Source: an uncultured Microbacterium sp.
Lineage (GTDB): Bacteria > Actinomycetota > Actinomycetes > Actinomycetales > Microbacteriaceae
NCBI RefSeq assembly: GCF_947489255.1
Contig: NZ_CANLCY010000005.1
Coordinates: forward strand, 310,001-374,000
Reading direction: 5' to 3'
Length of the DNA stretch: 64,000 nucleotides
Shown: positions 54,594 through 62,274 of the stretch, one piece after another
How the letters are laid out: each line of letters starts with the position of its first letter
Numbering within the stretch: position 1 is the stretch's first letter
Translations under genes and position numbers: made by a program
Notes under the pieces: model-generated
Told to the model about the DNA's origin: nothing
The model's database searches: none
The model's input: only the letters and a program-made list of their open reading frames with translations

Positions 54594-55199
54594 TCAGCGG
54601 CCGGCCGACCCCGCATCGGTCGTGCCGACGTCGGTGCGGTGGAAGTTGAGCGCCGAGCGCGAAGCCGTCGGGCCCCGCTGACCCTGGTAGCGGTTGCCGT
54701 AGGGGCCGGAGCCGTAGGGGTTCTCGGCGGGCGAGGTCAGGCGGAAGTAGCAGACCTGACCGATCTTCATACCCGGCCACAGCTTGATCGGCAGCGTCGC
54801 GACGTTCGACAGCTCGAGGGTCACGTGCCCCGAGAAGCCGGGGTCGATGAAGCCGGCCGTGGAGTGCGTGAGCAAACCCAGGCGTCCGAGCGAGGACTTG
54901 CCCTCGAGGCGCGCGGCGACGTCGTCGGGGAGGGTGACCCGCTCGAAGGTCGACCCGAGCGCGAATTCACCCGGGTGAAGAATGAACGGCTCGTCGGGCT
55001 CGACCTCGATGAGACGCGTGAGCTCGGGCTGGTCCTCGGCGGGATCGATGAAGGGGTACTTGTGGTTGTCGAACAGTCGGAAGTACCGGTCGAGACGCAC
55101 GTCGACACTGGACGGCTGCACCATGGCGGGATCGTAGGGATCGAGGCCGAGACGGCCGTCCTCGAGGTGGGCCCGGATGTCGCGATCGGAGAGCAGCAC
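54594..55199 (-). CDS. dcd: dCTP deaminase (possibly bifunctional dUMP-forming)
   Basis: This 201-residue enzyme deaminates dCTP on the way to dUMP/dTTP. It has [35 protein letters not shown], the core [35 protein letters not shown] and C-terminal [10 protein letters not shown] with [11 protein letters not shown]. Actinobacterial members (as in Mycobacterium) are often bifunctional and release dUMP directly; that is likely here but not proved. GTG start; TAGGCT (55206-55211, minus) ends 6 nt before it: leaderless. Confidence 0.95.
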   Translation of the reverse strand: MLLSDRDIRAHLEDGRLGLDPYDPAMVQPSSVDVRLDRYFRLFDNHKYPFIDPAEDQPELTRLIEVEPDEPFILHPGEFALGSTFERVTLPDDVAARLEGKSSLGRLGLLTHSTAGFIDPGFSGHVTLELSNVATLPIKLWPGMKIGQVCYFRLTSPAENPYGSGPYGNRYQGQRGPTASRSALNFHRTDVGTTDAGSAGR

Positions 55200-55399
55200 G
55201 GGTTCAGCCTAGGGGCGCCGCTCCCGACCCCCGCCGAGATGACACGCGACGACCGAGAAGACCCGACTCGACCGTCTCGGGCGGGTCATCTGGGCACGCG
55301 ACGGTCATCGCGGCGACACCTCGGACGCGCGGAGGCCCTCGACGGCGGACGGATGCCGGGCGGACGCTGTTATGCTGGCCGGGTCGCCGCGAGGCGCAC

Positions 55400-55470
55400 G
55401 GGGCTGTAGTTCAATGGCAGAACTTCTGCTTCCCAAGCAGACAGCGCGGGTTCGATTCCCGTCAGCCCCT
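55400..55470 (+). tRNA. tRNA-Gly(CCC)
   Basis: Acceptor GGGGCTG (55400-55406) pairs with CAGCCCC (55463-55469). D-stem GTTC/GAAC, anticodon stem TCTGC/GCAGA with loop TTCCCAA (anticodon CCC at 55432-55434), T-stem GCGGG/CCCGT with loop TTCGATT. The CCA end is not encoded. It reads GGG glycine codons. Confidence 0.95.
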
Positions 55471-55690
55471 CCGATGCCCTCACGGGCGGCCACCGGCCGC
55501 GCGGGAGGGCATTCGTGTTGCCATGATGCGAACCCTCGGGTGGCTCACGCCGCCGGAGGCTCCGCGCGCTGTGCAGCGGCGCGTGGGGACGATTCCGGTC
55601 AGCCCCTCCCCTGCCCTCATGGGCGGTACCGGGAGGGCATCCGTGTCGTCGCGAACCGCATCCCCGGCCGGGCCTCTGCCACCGGAGGCG
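55454..55690 (+). repeat. Tandem duplication of the tRNA-Gly 3' end and flank
   Basis: The stretch beginning GATTCCCGTCAGCCCCTCC at 55454 recurs as GATTCCGGTCAGCCCCTCC at 55591, 137 bp on. The similarity continues through TGCCCTCA, GGGCGG, GGGAGGGCAT and a GCGAACC/CCGGAGG block. It looks like a partial tandem copy. A tRNA 3' end is also a usual phage-integration core, but no integrase is present. Confidence 0.75.
55474..55512 (+). terminator. Terminator of tRNA-Gly
   Basis: ATGCCCTC (55474-55481) pairs with GAGGGCAT (55505-55512), with GC-rich pairing inside. A decayed copy of the same hairpin lies at about 55612-55640 within the duplication. Confidence 0.7.
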
Positions 55691-55755
55691 GCGCCACATA
55701 AGCGACGATCTTCCTCCCGCGAACCGGTCCACGGCCCATGGGGCAGGGTGGGAGC

Positions 55756-56499
55756 ATGTTGAGCGACGCCGAGCAGGAGGAACGGGCGCGACTCTACGCG
55801 CGCGTGTACGCCAGGGGCGCGACCGTGGACCAGGCCCTCGTGACCCGCCTGCACGAGCTGGATGAGCGGGCGCGGATGGCTCCGGCGGAGCCCGAGGCCG
55901 ACCCCGCGGTGTGGGACGGGACCGCGGGAACGCCCGAGGAGGCCGGCGGCCCGGCGCCGGACCGCCGAGCCGAGGCGCAGCCCGGCGACACGTCCGGGCC
56001 GATCTCGTCGCCCTGTCGTCGCTTCGCCGTCGAGGTGAAACGCCGCGAAGCCCTCATCCCGCTCCTCGCCGCAGTCGCCGGCCTCGTCGCCGGCGTGGTC
56101 GTCGGCGCGACCTTCAGCCCGCCGCGCGCCGGCGGCGACATCCCGGAACTGACCTACGCCGCGACCGCCGAGGACAGGCTGCCGTTCCCCGAGATGGCGG
56201 GAATCCTCGACCCCGCGTCCGTGCGTTTCGTCGCCAGCACGGAGAACGGTCTCGTCTACGTCGGGCGCCAGCCCGACGTGCCCGGCGAGGTGTGCCTCGT
56301 GGTCGTGTTCTCGAGCGTTGCCGACGGCGCCGACGCCCAATGCGGTTCCACCGATGTCACCGCCCAGGTCGACCCGGACACCTGGGTCGTCATCGGCGAA
56401 CCGTCCACGGCGAAGATGAACAATCTCCTCCTCAGCCGGTTCGAGGTGGATCGGCTGTCCGAGAGCATCAGCCTCTACGCGCTGCGCGACCGGACCTGA
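55756..56499 (+). CDS. Single-pass membrane protein, paralogue C of an unnamed family
   Basis: This 247-residue protein follows the plan of the two at 9.1-10.6 kb. It has an N-terminal RARLYARVYARGATVDQALV, a variable acidic linker, a membrane helix at about 98-118 (ALIPLLAAVAGLVAGVVVGA), then IPELTYAAT, GILDPASVRFVAST and VYVGRQPDV, with cysteines in VCLVVVFSS and AQCGST. It ends with SESISLYALRD, like the SDSVTAYVA and SESVTAYIT of the others. It is the most diverged of the three. Function unknown. A hairpin over the stop codon (56484-56508) may end the transcript. Confidence 0.75.
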   Translation: MLSDAEQEERARLYARVYARGATVDQALVTRLHELDERARMAPAEPEADPAVWDGTAGTPEEAGGPAPDRRAEAQPGDTSGPISSPCRRFAVEVKRREALIPLLAAVAGLVAGVVVGATFSPPRAGGDIPELTYAATAEDRLPFPEMAGILDPASVRFVASTENGLVYVGRQPDVPGEVCLVVVFSSVADGADAQCGSTDVTAQVDPDTWVVIGEPSTAKMNNLLLSRFEVDRLSESISLYALRDRT

Positions 56500-56508
56500 C
56501 GGTCGCGC
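56484..56508. terminator. Hairpin overlapping the stop of paralogue C
   Basis: GCGCGACC (56484-56491) pairs with GGTCGCGC (56501-56508), with the stop codon in the 9-nt loop. The convergent hydrolase gene ends 10 bp later, so it may serve both. Confidence 0.5.
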
Positions 56509-56518
56509 GGGGACCGCG

Positions 56519-57055
56519 TCAGCCCAGCTCCGCGCTCGTCACCACCCGCGCCCCCGCGCCCCCGAGCGCCGCGAGGAAGGCCGCGTGCACCGCCTCGCCG
56601 GGCACCTCGACCCCGCCGTAGGCGAGACCGGGAGCGGCGCAGGCGTCGCCGACGACCGTCACGGCGTAGCCGAGATCGACGGCGGCGCGGACGGTGGCAT
56701 CCACGCACATGCTCGTCATCATGCCGACCACGAGCAGCTCGCTCGCGCCCAACGCGCGCAGACGCTCGTTCAGGTCGGTGCCGACGAACGAGTTCGGTGC
56801 GTGCTTGACGATCACCGTCTCGTCTGAGGCTGGTGCGACGCGCGGATCGATCTCCGCTCCGTCCGTGCCGATCTCGAGGAAACCCCCGCCGGCCGGGCTC
56901 TCGTGTCGCACGTGGATGACGGGAGCGGACAGGCCCCGCTGACGCGCGAGCACGCGTGCGGCGGCGTCGGCCGCGGCATCCGGGTCGACCAGGGGATGAC
57001 GGCCGCCGGGGAAGTAGTCGCGCTGGATGTCGATGATCACGAGAACGGGGTGCAT
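56519..57055 (-). CDS. Isochorismatase-like cysteine hydrolase
   Basis: This 178-residue protein has the isochorismatase/nicotinamidase fold. The triad is visible as Asp in VIIDIQRDYFPGG, Lys in TVIVKHAPNSF and Cys in GMMTSMCVDATVRAAVDLGY. Substrates in this family include nicotinamide, ureidoacrylate and carbamoyl compounds; the specific one is not clear. The second copy of the glycine-rich metal loop of nicotinamidases is not obvious. It stands alone on the minus strand, with CAGACT about 6 nt before the ATG. Confidence 0.88.
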   Translation of the reverse strand: MHPVLVIIDIQRDYFPGGRHPLVDPDAAADAAARVLARQRGLSAPVIHVRHESPAGGGFLEIGTDGAEIDPRVAPASDETVIVKHAPNSFVGTDLNERLRALGASELLVVGMMTSMCVDATVRAAVDLGYAVTVVGDACAAPGLAYGGVEVPGEAVHAAFLAALGGAGARVVTSAELG

Positions 57056-57141
57056 GCCTCGAGTCTGACCCGCGCGGGCCCGGGCGGCGAGGGGTTGCCC
57101 GATCCCCGCACGCGACGCACCGCGCCGCGTCGCCGGGCGGC

Positions 57142-57903
57142 TCAGCTGCGCAGGTGCGACGCCCCGTTCAGGTCGAGGATGGCTCCCGACGCCCACTGCG
57201 AACCCGGCGAGCTGAGGTAGACCACGGCATCCGCCACCTCTTCCGGGGTCGCGACGCGGCCGAACGGACTCTGATCCCGGATGCCGTCTCCGGCGGGCCC
57301 GTCGAGCTTCTGCTGCTGCCGGTCGGTGCCCACGAACCCGGGGGCGACGCTGGTCACGGCGATGCCGTGCGGGGCGAGGGCGACCGCGAGCGACTGGCCC
57401 ATCGCGTGAAGGCCCGCCTTCGCGGCGCCGTAGGCGGGGAACTCGGGCTCGCCGCGGAAGGCCCCGCGCGAGCCGACGTTCACGATCGCGCCGGGCAGGC
57501 CTCGATCGATCATCGACCGGGCGACGAGGAAGGTCGTGTTGGCGGGGGCGCGCAGGTCGACGTCGAGCATGCGGTCCCACGTGCGGTTCCAGTCGGCGTA
57601 GTCGACGGTGTCGATCGGGTGCAGGGTCTCGGGACTCGGCGCGATCGCCGCGTTGTTGACGAGCACGTCGATGCGTCCGAACGCGGCGAGAACGTCGTCG
57701 ACGGTGCGCTGAGCGATCGCGGGGTCGGAGAGGTCACCGCCGACGACGAGGTGCCCGTCACCGTGCAGGAGGGTGAGCGTGTGCTCCGCGGCATCCCGAT
57801 CGGAGCCGTAGTGCACGGCGACGCGATCGCCCCTCGCGCTCAGGGCCACGGCGATGGCCCGTCCGATTCCGCGCGACGCGCCGGTGACGAGGGAGTGCTG
57901 CAT
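57142..57903 (-). CDS. Short-chain dehydrogenase/reductase
   Basis: This 253-residue oxidoreductase is a classical SDR: TGASRGIGRAIAVAL at residues 7-21, VNNAAIA, catalytic PAYGAAKAGLHAM (Tyr and Lys) and the end SQWASGAILDLNGASHLRS. It resembles 3-oxoacyl-ACP reductase-type proteins, without context for a pathway. It ends 86 bp before the hydrolase start and may share its transcript. The 237 bp upstream (57904-58140) hold no gene. Confidence 0.9.
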   Translation of the reverse strand: MQHSLVTGASRGIGRAIAVALSARGDRVAVHYGSDRDAAEHTLTLLHGDGHLVVGGDLSDPAIAQRTVDDVLAAFGRIDVLVNNAAIAPSPETLHPIDTVDYADWNRTWDRMLDVDLRAPANTTFLVARSMIDRGLPGAIVNVGSRGAFRGEPEFPAYGAAKAGLHAMGQSLAVALAPHGIAVTSVAPGFVGTDRQQQKLDGPAGDGIRDQSPFGRVATPEEVADAVVYLSSPGSQWASGAILDLNGASHLRS

Positions 57904-58140
57904 GCATCCATCCTGCGGGATGCCGAGTGTCCGGGCGCCACGCGCGAAACGGCGGTGCCGCCCGGACGGTCCGGGGCTCGCACACCGGGACGATGACCGG
58001 TCGCATCCGGTGTGGAGGGCCCACGCTACGTCGGTCGTGGAGGGCGGAGGTGGGGTTGACGAGCTCCCCCCGGGGGTGCGGGGGCCGCGGCGCCACCGGA
58101 GGACGACGTGCAGCCGCCCGTGGTGCGGCGGGTGGGCTGG

Positions 58141-58503
58141 TCAGGCGCGGGTGAAACCGTCGAGATCGGGATCCCAGAACGCGTCGGGGTTGTCGGTGTC
58201 GATGGTCTGCTCGTGCGCGACGGCCGGGGCCTTCGGGAAGCGCTTGTGCTGACGCAGCTCCTCGGCGGCCCAGGAGAAGTCGGGCTCCTCGCCGGCGAAG
58301 TCGTCGGCGGGGGCGCTCAGGACGTCGTTGCCGACGCCGATGACGAGCTCGGCCTCTTCGGTGTCGCCCGCCTCGGTCACGATCGGGATGCTGACCGCCT
58401 CCGCCTGTCCGTCGGCGGCGATCGACGCGGTGAGCTGCACGAGCGCCTCCGCCACGTCATCTGTCGTGGTCACGGTCTCACCGGCGTAGGTCACACATCG
58501 CAT
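58141..58503 (-). CDS. Small acidic protein of unknown function
   Basis: This 120-residue protein has MRCVTYAGETVTTTDDVAEA at the start, a beta-rich middle (VSIPIVTEAGDTEEAELVIG), and an acidic C-terminus with DFSWAAEELRQHKRFPKAP and DNPDAFWDPDLDGF. I recognise no family. Codon use matches its neighbours, so it is probably real. There is no signal peptide or membrane segment. It is divergent from the YdeI-like gene. Confidence 0.6.
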   Translation of the reverse strand: MRCVTYAGETVTTTDDVAEALVQLTASIAADGQAEAVSIPIVTEAGDTEEAELVIGVGNDVLSAPADDFAGEEPDFSWAAEELRQHKRFPKAPAVAHEQTIDTDNPDAFWDPDLDGFTRA

Positions 58504-58627
58504 GTCCTCATCGTGGGGGGCGCCTCGACCGCCCGGGGGCAGGTTGCCCTCGGGCTGCGGTATCCGATAGGGGCGCCGTGTCGGAGGCCCGCGCTAGTGT
58601 CCGAAGCATCGCGGAAGGAGCCGACCC

Positions 58628-59197
58628 ATGGCCGACGCACCCGAGCTGACCGTCGACGACGTCACCGCCTGGCGCCACTGGCTCGACGCCCACGAGAGCG
58701 AGAGCGACGGGGTGTGGCTCGTGCTCGCGAAGAAGGGCACGACCTCGCCCACGACCCTCACCTATGCCCAGGCCCTCGACGAGGCGCTGTGCAGCGGGTG
58801 GATCGACGGGCGCAAGCAATCCCGCGATGCCGCGACCTTCCGCCAGCACTTCACCCCCCGCCGCGCGCGGTCGATGTGGTCGGCGCGCAACGTCGACATC
58901 GTCGCGCGCCTGATCGAGGAGGGGCGCATGCGTCCCCGCGGCGCCGACGAGATCGCTCGTGCAAAGGCGGACGGACGCTGGGAACGCGCCTACGCCGGAT
59001 CGGCGACCATCGAGGTGCCCGGTGACCTGCAGGCGGCCCTGGATGCCGCGCCGACGGCCGCACGCCGGTTCGCCGCCCTGACCAAGGCGGAGCGCTACTC
59101 GGTGCTGCATCCGATCGTCACGGCCGCCACCGACGCCGTGCGCGCGGCGCGGATCGCGCGTCATGTCGCGGCCCTGGGGGCCGAGCGGACGACCTGA
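58628..59197 (+). CDS. YdeI/OmpD-associated family protein
   Basis: This 189-residue protein has the family pattern VTAWRHWLDAHESESDGVWL, SPTTLTYAQALDEALCSGWI, DGRKQSRDAATFRQHFTPRR and SMWSARNVDIVARLIEEGRM. The end carries the short repeat FAALTKAERYSVLHPI. Members are linked in other bacteria to resistance to small peptides, but the mechanism is unknown. TAGTGT near 58595 is a likely -10, and GGAAGGAG stands before the ATG. Confidence 0.85.
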   Translation: MADAPELTVDDVTAWRHWLDAHESESDGVWLVLAKKGTTSPTTLTYAQALDEALCSGWIDGRKQSRDAATFRQHFTPRRARSMWSARNVDIVARLIEEGRMRPRGADEIARAKADGRWERAYAGSATIEVPGDLQAALDAAPTAARRFAALTKAERYSVLHPIVTAATDAVRAARIARHVAALGAERTT

Positions 59198-59235
59198 GCC
59201 GCCCTGGCCCGCCGAGGCCGGGAGACAATGACCTC

Positions 59236-59940
59236 ATGCGCGCGCGACGGTCCCTCGGTGTGGTGGTCGCGGCATCCCTCGCTCTCGGCCTCGCCGCCTG
59301 CGCGGATCCGGGCCCGGCCCCGACCGCGCCATCCACCGCCGTTCCGGCCGATGGACCGGTGGTGTCGTTCTACGGCGACTCCTACACGCGCGGTACCGGT
59401 GCGAGCTCGCCGGAGAACCGGTGGTCGACGATCGTCTCGGCCGAGCGCGGGTGGCAGGAGATCAACCGCAGCGAGAACGGCCTCGGCTTCGTGAACCGTC
59501 GCGCCTCGATGCGCGACGGACTCGACGACATCCCCGCCCTCGTGATCGCCGACCACCCCGACATCGTGTTCGTGACGATGGGCCTCAACGACAACTTCAG
59601 CTACGACACCCGCGCCGACGACATCCACGCGACGATCGACAGCGATCTCACGCGCCTGCGCGAGGGGCTGCCCGACACGCGCATCATCGTCGTCGAACCG
59701 TTCTGGTACACCGACCACAGGCCCGCCTCGGTCGACATCATCGCCGGGTGGGTCGAAGACGCCGCGGACCGCATCGGTGCCGACCACATCAGCGGCGCGA
59801 GCCACTGGCTCGACGGGCACTACGCGACGGCGCAGGTGAGCTGGATGGCGGGCGACGGGCTGCACCCGAACGACATCGGCTACGCCGTCATGGCGGAGAG
59901 GATGGATGCCGCGCTTCGCGCCCTCGATCCGCCGCTCTGA
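59236..59940 (+). CDS. GDSL/SGNH-family esterase lipoprotein
   Basis: This 234-residue lipoprotein hydrolyses an ester or acyl group at the cell surface. The signal peptide ends LAAC with Cys22. Block I is SFYGDSYT with Ser49, block III is GLNDN and block V is DGLHPND with the catalytic Asp and His. The linker between lipobox and domain is Pro/Ala-rich. GACAAT ends about 6 nt before the ATG, so it is likely leaderless. The target may be an acylated wall glycan or lipid, but that is a guess. Confidence 0.88.
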   Translation: MRARRSLGVVVAASLALGLAACADPGPAPTAPSTAVPADGPVVSFYGDSYTRGTGASSPENRWSTIVSAERGWQEINRSENGLGFVNRRASMRDGLDDIPALVIADHPDIVFVTMGLNDNFSYDTRADDIHATIDSDLTRLREGLPDTRIIVVEPFWYTDHRPASVDIIAGWVEDAADRIGADHISGASHWLDGHYATAQVSWMAGDGLHPNDIGYAVMAERMDAALRALDPPL

Positions 59941-59948
59941 CCCTCGGG

Positions 59949-59991
59949 GTCGGGGCGCGGGATCCCCGCCCCTAACGCCGGAATGCACCCC
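59949..59991 (+). repeat. Diverged third copy of the 48981/49123 repeat core
   Basis: GTCGGGGCGCGGGATCCCCG with the following CCCCTAACGC, GGAATGCACCCC matches the central 43 bp of the repeats near dnaK in about 31 positions, without gaps. It lies in the 105-bp gap between the GDSL gene and the BLUF gene. Confidence 0.55.
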
Positions 59992-60045
59992 GGGAGGTCG
60001 TCGGCGCACCGGAACCCGCGGAACGCCCTCCCCCTCGCCGAGGCT

Positions 60046-60483
60046 TCAGGCGGGGGCGGCCGTGCGGGCGCGGAACCACACGGTCAGCTCGCGGACCGCG
60101 CGGATGCTCGCCTCGTCGTCGTCGGACTCGAGGTCGTCGAAGGTGTCGCGGAACCCCTCGGGCGCCGGTGTCGCGGGCGCGGTGATCGGTTCGTAGCCCA
60201 TCGTCCACTCGTCGAAGCGCCGCTGAGCGAGCTGCTCGGTCAGCAGCACGCGGACGTCGGTGTGGCGTGGGTCGCGGCGGATCTTCGCCATGAGCTCGTC
60301 GACGGCATCCTCGGGCCCCTCGAGCACCTGGAAGAACCGACCGCGGCGGTACAGCAGCATGCCGGAAAGGCCGTGCTCGTGGTTGGAACGTCGACTCTGC
60401 GCGAGGAGCTCGGCGAGGCGCTCGTCGTCGAAGGTCTCGACGGCGCGACTGACGTACGACACGGCGGTCAGCGGAGCGCTCAT
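60046..60483 (-). CDS. BLUF-domain blue-light sensor
   Basis: This 145-residue flavin photoreceptor has the complete BLUF signature: Tyr10 in VSYVSRA, Asn34 in SRRSNHEHGLSGMLLY, Gln52 in FFQVLEGPEDAVDELMAKI, DPRHTDV, and Trp93/Met95 in FDEWTMGY. These form the FAD site and the light-switched hydrogen-bond network. A C-terminal helix and acidic tail (ESDDDEASIRAVRELTVWF) follow, with no output domain, so it signals by contact with a partner. Its ATG overlaps the stop of the small gene at 60480-60761, making that 93-residue protein the first suspect. Confidence 0.92.
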   Translation of the reverse strand: MSAPLTAVSYVSRAVETFDDERLAELLAQSRRSNHEHGLSGMLLYRRGRFFQVLEGPEDAVDELMAKIRRDPRHTDVRVLLTEQLAQRRFDEWTMGYEPITAPATPAPEGFRDTFDDLESDDDEASIRAVRELTVWFRARTAAPA

Positions 60484-60761
60484 GCGCTGCCCTCCCCGAT
60501 GGCGCGCGGCGCCGGCACGCGCACCTGCTCGAGGGTGATGACCTCGTCGTGCGGCGGCTGACCGTTCGTGACGGCCGCCATCGCGGCGGTGAGGGTGCGG
60601 AAACTGCCGACGACCCGCGACGAGCCGTCGAACGCGAGGTAGCCCCCGTCGGCCTGTCGGTCGATGTAGCCGAGGAACATGCCCTTGCGGCTGCCGACGT
60701 GGAACCCCTCTTCGACACGGGCCCAGATGACGCCGGCGCCGGGGCGGTCGGGAGACACCAT
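60480..60761 (-). CDS. Small protein cotranscribed with the BLUF sensor
   Basis: This 93-residue protein is not one I recognise. It contains ARVEEGFHVGSRKGMFLGYI, DRQADGGYLAFDGSSRVVGS and the helix TLTAAMAAVTNGQPPHDEVI: a beta-rich first half and a short C-terminal helix. AAGGAG lies about 8 nt before the ATG. It ends at the BLUF start (ATGA), so both are made together. A possible light-signal partner. Confidence 0.7.
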   Translation of the reverse strand: MVSPDRPGAGVIWARVEEGFHVGSRKGMFLGYIDRQADGGYLAFDGSSRVVGSFRTLTAAMAAVTNGQPPHDEVITLEQVRVPAPRAIGEGSA

Positions 60762-60954
60762 GCTCACCGCTCCTTCCGCCCGGGATGAAGCGCCGGGCAC
60801 GAGAGACCGTACCGGGGGCCTCCGACACCCATCCGCCCTTGACAGAATGCGGATCGCTGCTCCCCGCGGCCGAGACCGTGCCCTCTCGCGACGACGGCGA
60901 TCACCGCTCAGGGCCTGGCTGGACGGAGAAAACGCCGCCGATCGGGGGAAAATT

Positions 60955-60985
60955 CTTACACCGTAAGTCGACGGCATCCGTCGAC
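60955..60985. promoter_or_regulatory. TetR-type operator and adjacent palindrome
   Basis: CTTACACCGTAAG (60955-60967) is a perfect palindrome with a 3-nt centre, directly followed by GTCGACGG-CAT-CCGTCGAC (60967-60985). Both lie in the 292-bp region between the BLUF operon (minus) and the TetR gene (plus), which otherwise has no gene. This position suits TetR control of both directions. Confidence 0.65.
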
Positions 60986-61053
60986 CGCCGCCGCTCGCGA
61001 GGCCGTCGAGGCCGTCATGGGGTGTCAGACTGAAGCCCCCGGAGGTGGATGCG

Positions 61054-61767
61054 ATGTCCCAGGAAACGCAGAATGCGCCGCGTTCGAGCGCGCGCAGACT
61101 GAGTCGCGACCTCATCGTCAGCACCGCCCTCGCGCAGATCGACAGCCGGGGCGCGTCGGGCTTGTCGATGCGCACCCTGGCGCAGGAGCTCGACGTCGAG
61201 GCGATGTCGCTCTACCGCTACGTCAACGGCAAGGAAGACCTGCTCGAGGCGATCGTCCGGCTGCTGATGCACGACCTGCTGGCCGCCCTCCAGGACGCGT
61301 CGACGCAGCAGTGGCAGAGCTTCCTGCAGATCACCGCCCACGAGGTGCGGCGCATCGCCGTGGAGCACCCGCGGGCCTTCCCGCTCGTCGCGACGCGGCA
61401 CCCGGCCGCTCCGTGGCTGCGGCCGCCGCTGCGCAGCGTCGAGGTCGTGGAGATCTTCCTGTCGACGCTCCTCGAGCAGGGCTTCAGCGACGCTCAGGCC
61501 GCGAGCGCCTACCGCGCGTTCAGCAGCTTCCTGCTCGGACAGCTGCTGCTCGAGTCCGCAGTCCGCGGCGCACAGACCGGACCCGTGGAAGAGCCGCTCG
61601 ATGAGGGCGACGCCGACATCCCCGCGGACGACGGCACCGCGTCGCTCGACGACGCCCCCACCGTGCGCCACCTGCGGGCGCTGCTCAGCGAGGATCACGC
61701 CGAGGAGGAGTTCGAGGTCTCGCTCGAATCGCTCCTCGACCGCCTCGACCGCGAGCTGTCGCAGTAA
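61054..61767 (+). CDS. TetR-family transcriptional regulator
   Basis: This 237-residue repressor has an N-terminal helix-turn-helix (RRLSRDLIVSTALAQIDSRG, SMRTLAQELDVEAMSLYRYV then NGKEDLLEAIVRLLM, about residues 17-75) of the TetR/TetR_C type, with a helical ligand-binding domain after it. The last 60 residues are rich in Asp/Glu. The ATG has GGAGG 8 nt upstream; a GTG three codons earlier would overlap that site. A perfect palindrome 87 bp upstream is its likely operator, and the BLUF operon is divergent across it. Confidence 0.9.
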   Translation: MSQETQNAPRSSARRLSRDLIVSTALAQIDSRGASGLSMRTLAQELDVEAMSLYRYVNGKEDLLEAIVRLLMHDLLAALQDASTQQWQSFLQITAHEVRRIAVEHPRAFPLVATRHPAAPWLRPPLRSVEVVEIFLSTLLEQGFSDAQAASAYRAFSSFLLGQLLLESAVRGAQTGPVEEPLDEGDADIPADDGTASLDDAPTVRHLRALLSEDHAEEEFEVSLESLLDRLDRELSQ

Positions 61768-61788
61768 GCGAAACCCCGGGGGCCGCGC

Positions 61789-62178
61789 TCAGGCGATCGC
61801 GGAGCGGATCTGCGCGGCGTCGTCGGTGCCGGTGGCCTCGACGATGAGCCCGCGCTCCACCCGGTACATCGCGAACGACGCGATGCTCACGCGCGTGCGC
61901 GTCGGAGCGACGAAGGCGTACGGGCCGGTGTGACCGCCCCCGCCCCGCAGGTGCACGGCCAGGCGGTCGTCTTCGACGAGGAGCTGGATGCGCTTCCACT
62001 GCCAGTCGGGGAAGCCGTGCAGCAGGTTCGCGTAGTCGGCGATCCAGGCGTCGGCGCCCGCGGGCAGGTGCGCGCGACGCACCGACGGGTGCAGGAACTC
62101 ACGGACCCGATCGACGTCGTGCCGGTTCAGCGCCTCGAGGAATTCGGCGAACCACTCCCGCATCTCCCACGGCTCCAT
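61789..62178 (-). CDS. NTF2/SnoaL-like small protein
   Basis: This 129-residue protein has the cone-shaped NTF2/SnoaL pattern: REWFAEFLEALNRHDVDRVR, EFLHPSVRRAHLPAG, DYANLLHGFPDWQWKRIQLL and later HTGPYAFVAPTRTRVSIASF. Such proteins bind or isomerise small molecules. GATAAT (62185-62190, minus) ends 6 nt before the ATG, which is why I chose it over a longer in-frame start at 62205. The gene is convergent with the TetR gene, and about 100 bp downstream of the GMC oxidase on the same strand. Confidence 0.8.
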   Translation of the reverse strand: MEPWEMREWFAEFLEALNRHDVDRVREFLHPSVRRAHLPAGADAWIADYANLLHGFPDWQWKRIQLLVEDDRLAVHLRGGGGHTGPYAFVAPTRTRVSIASFAMYRVERGLIVEATGTDDAAQIRSAIA

Positions 62179-62274
62179 CGGTCCATTATCGCCAGCGCGT
62201 GACACCCCCGTGCCGCGCGCGAGTCGCCGGGTCTCGTCGCTTCGGCGGGCTGTGCAGCGACGGATGCCGGCGAG

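Noticed and set aside
55400..55690. Prophage or integrative element at tRNA-Gly
   Set aside because: Only 137 bp lie between the repeated ends. No integrase, excisionase or phage gene is nearby. At most a scar.
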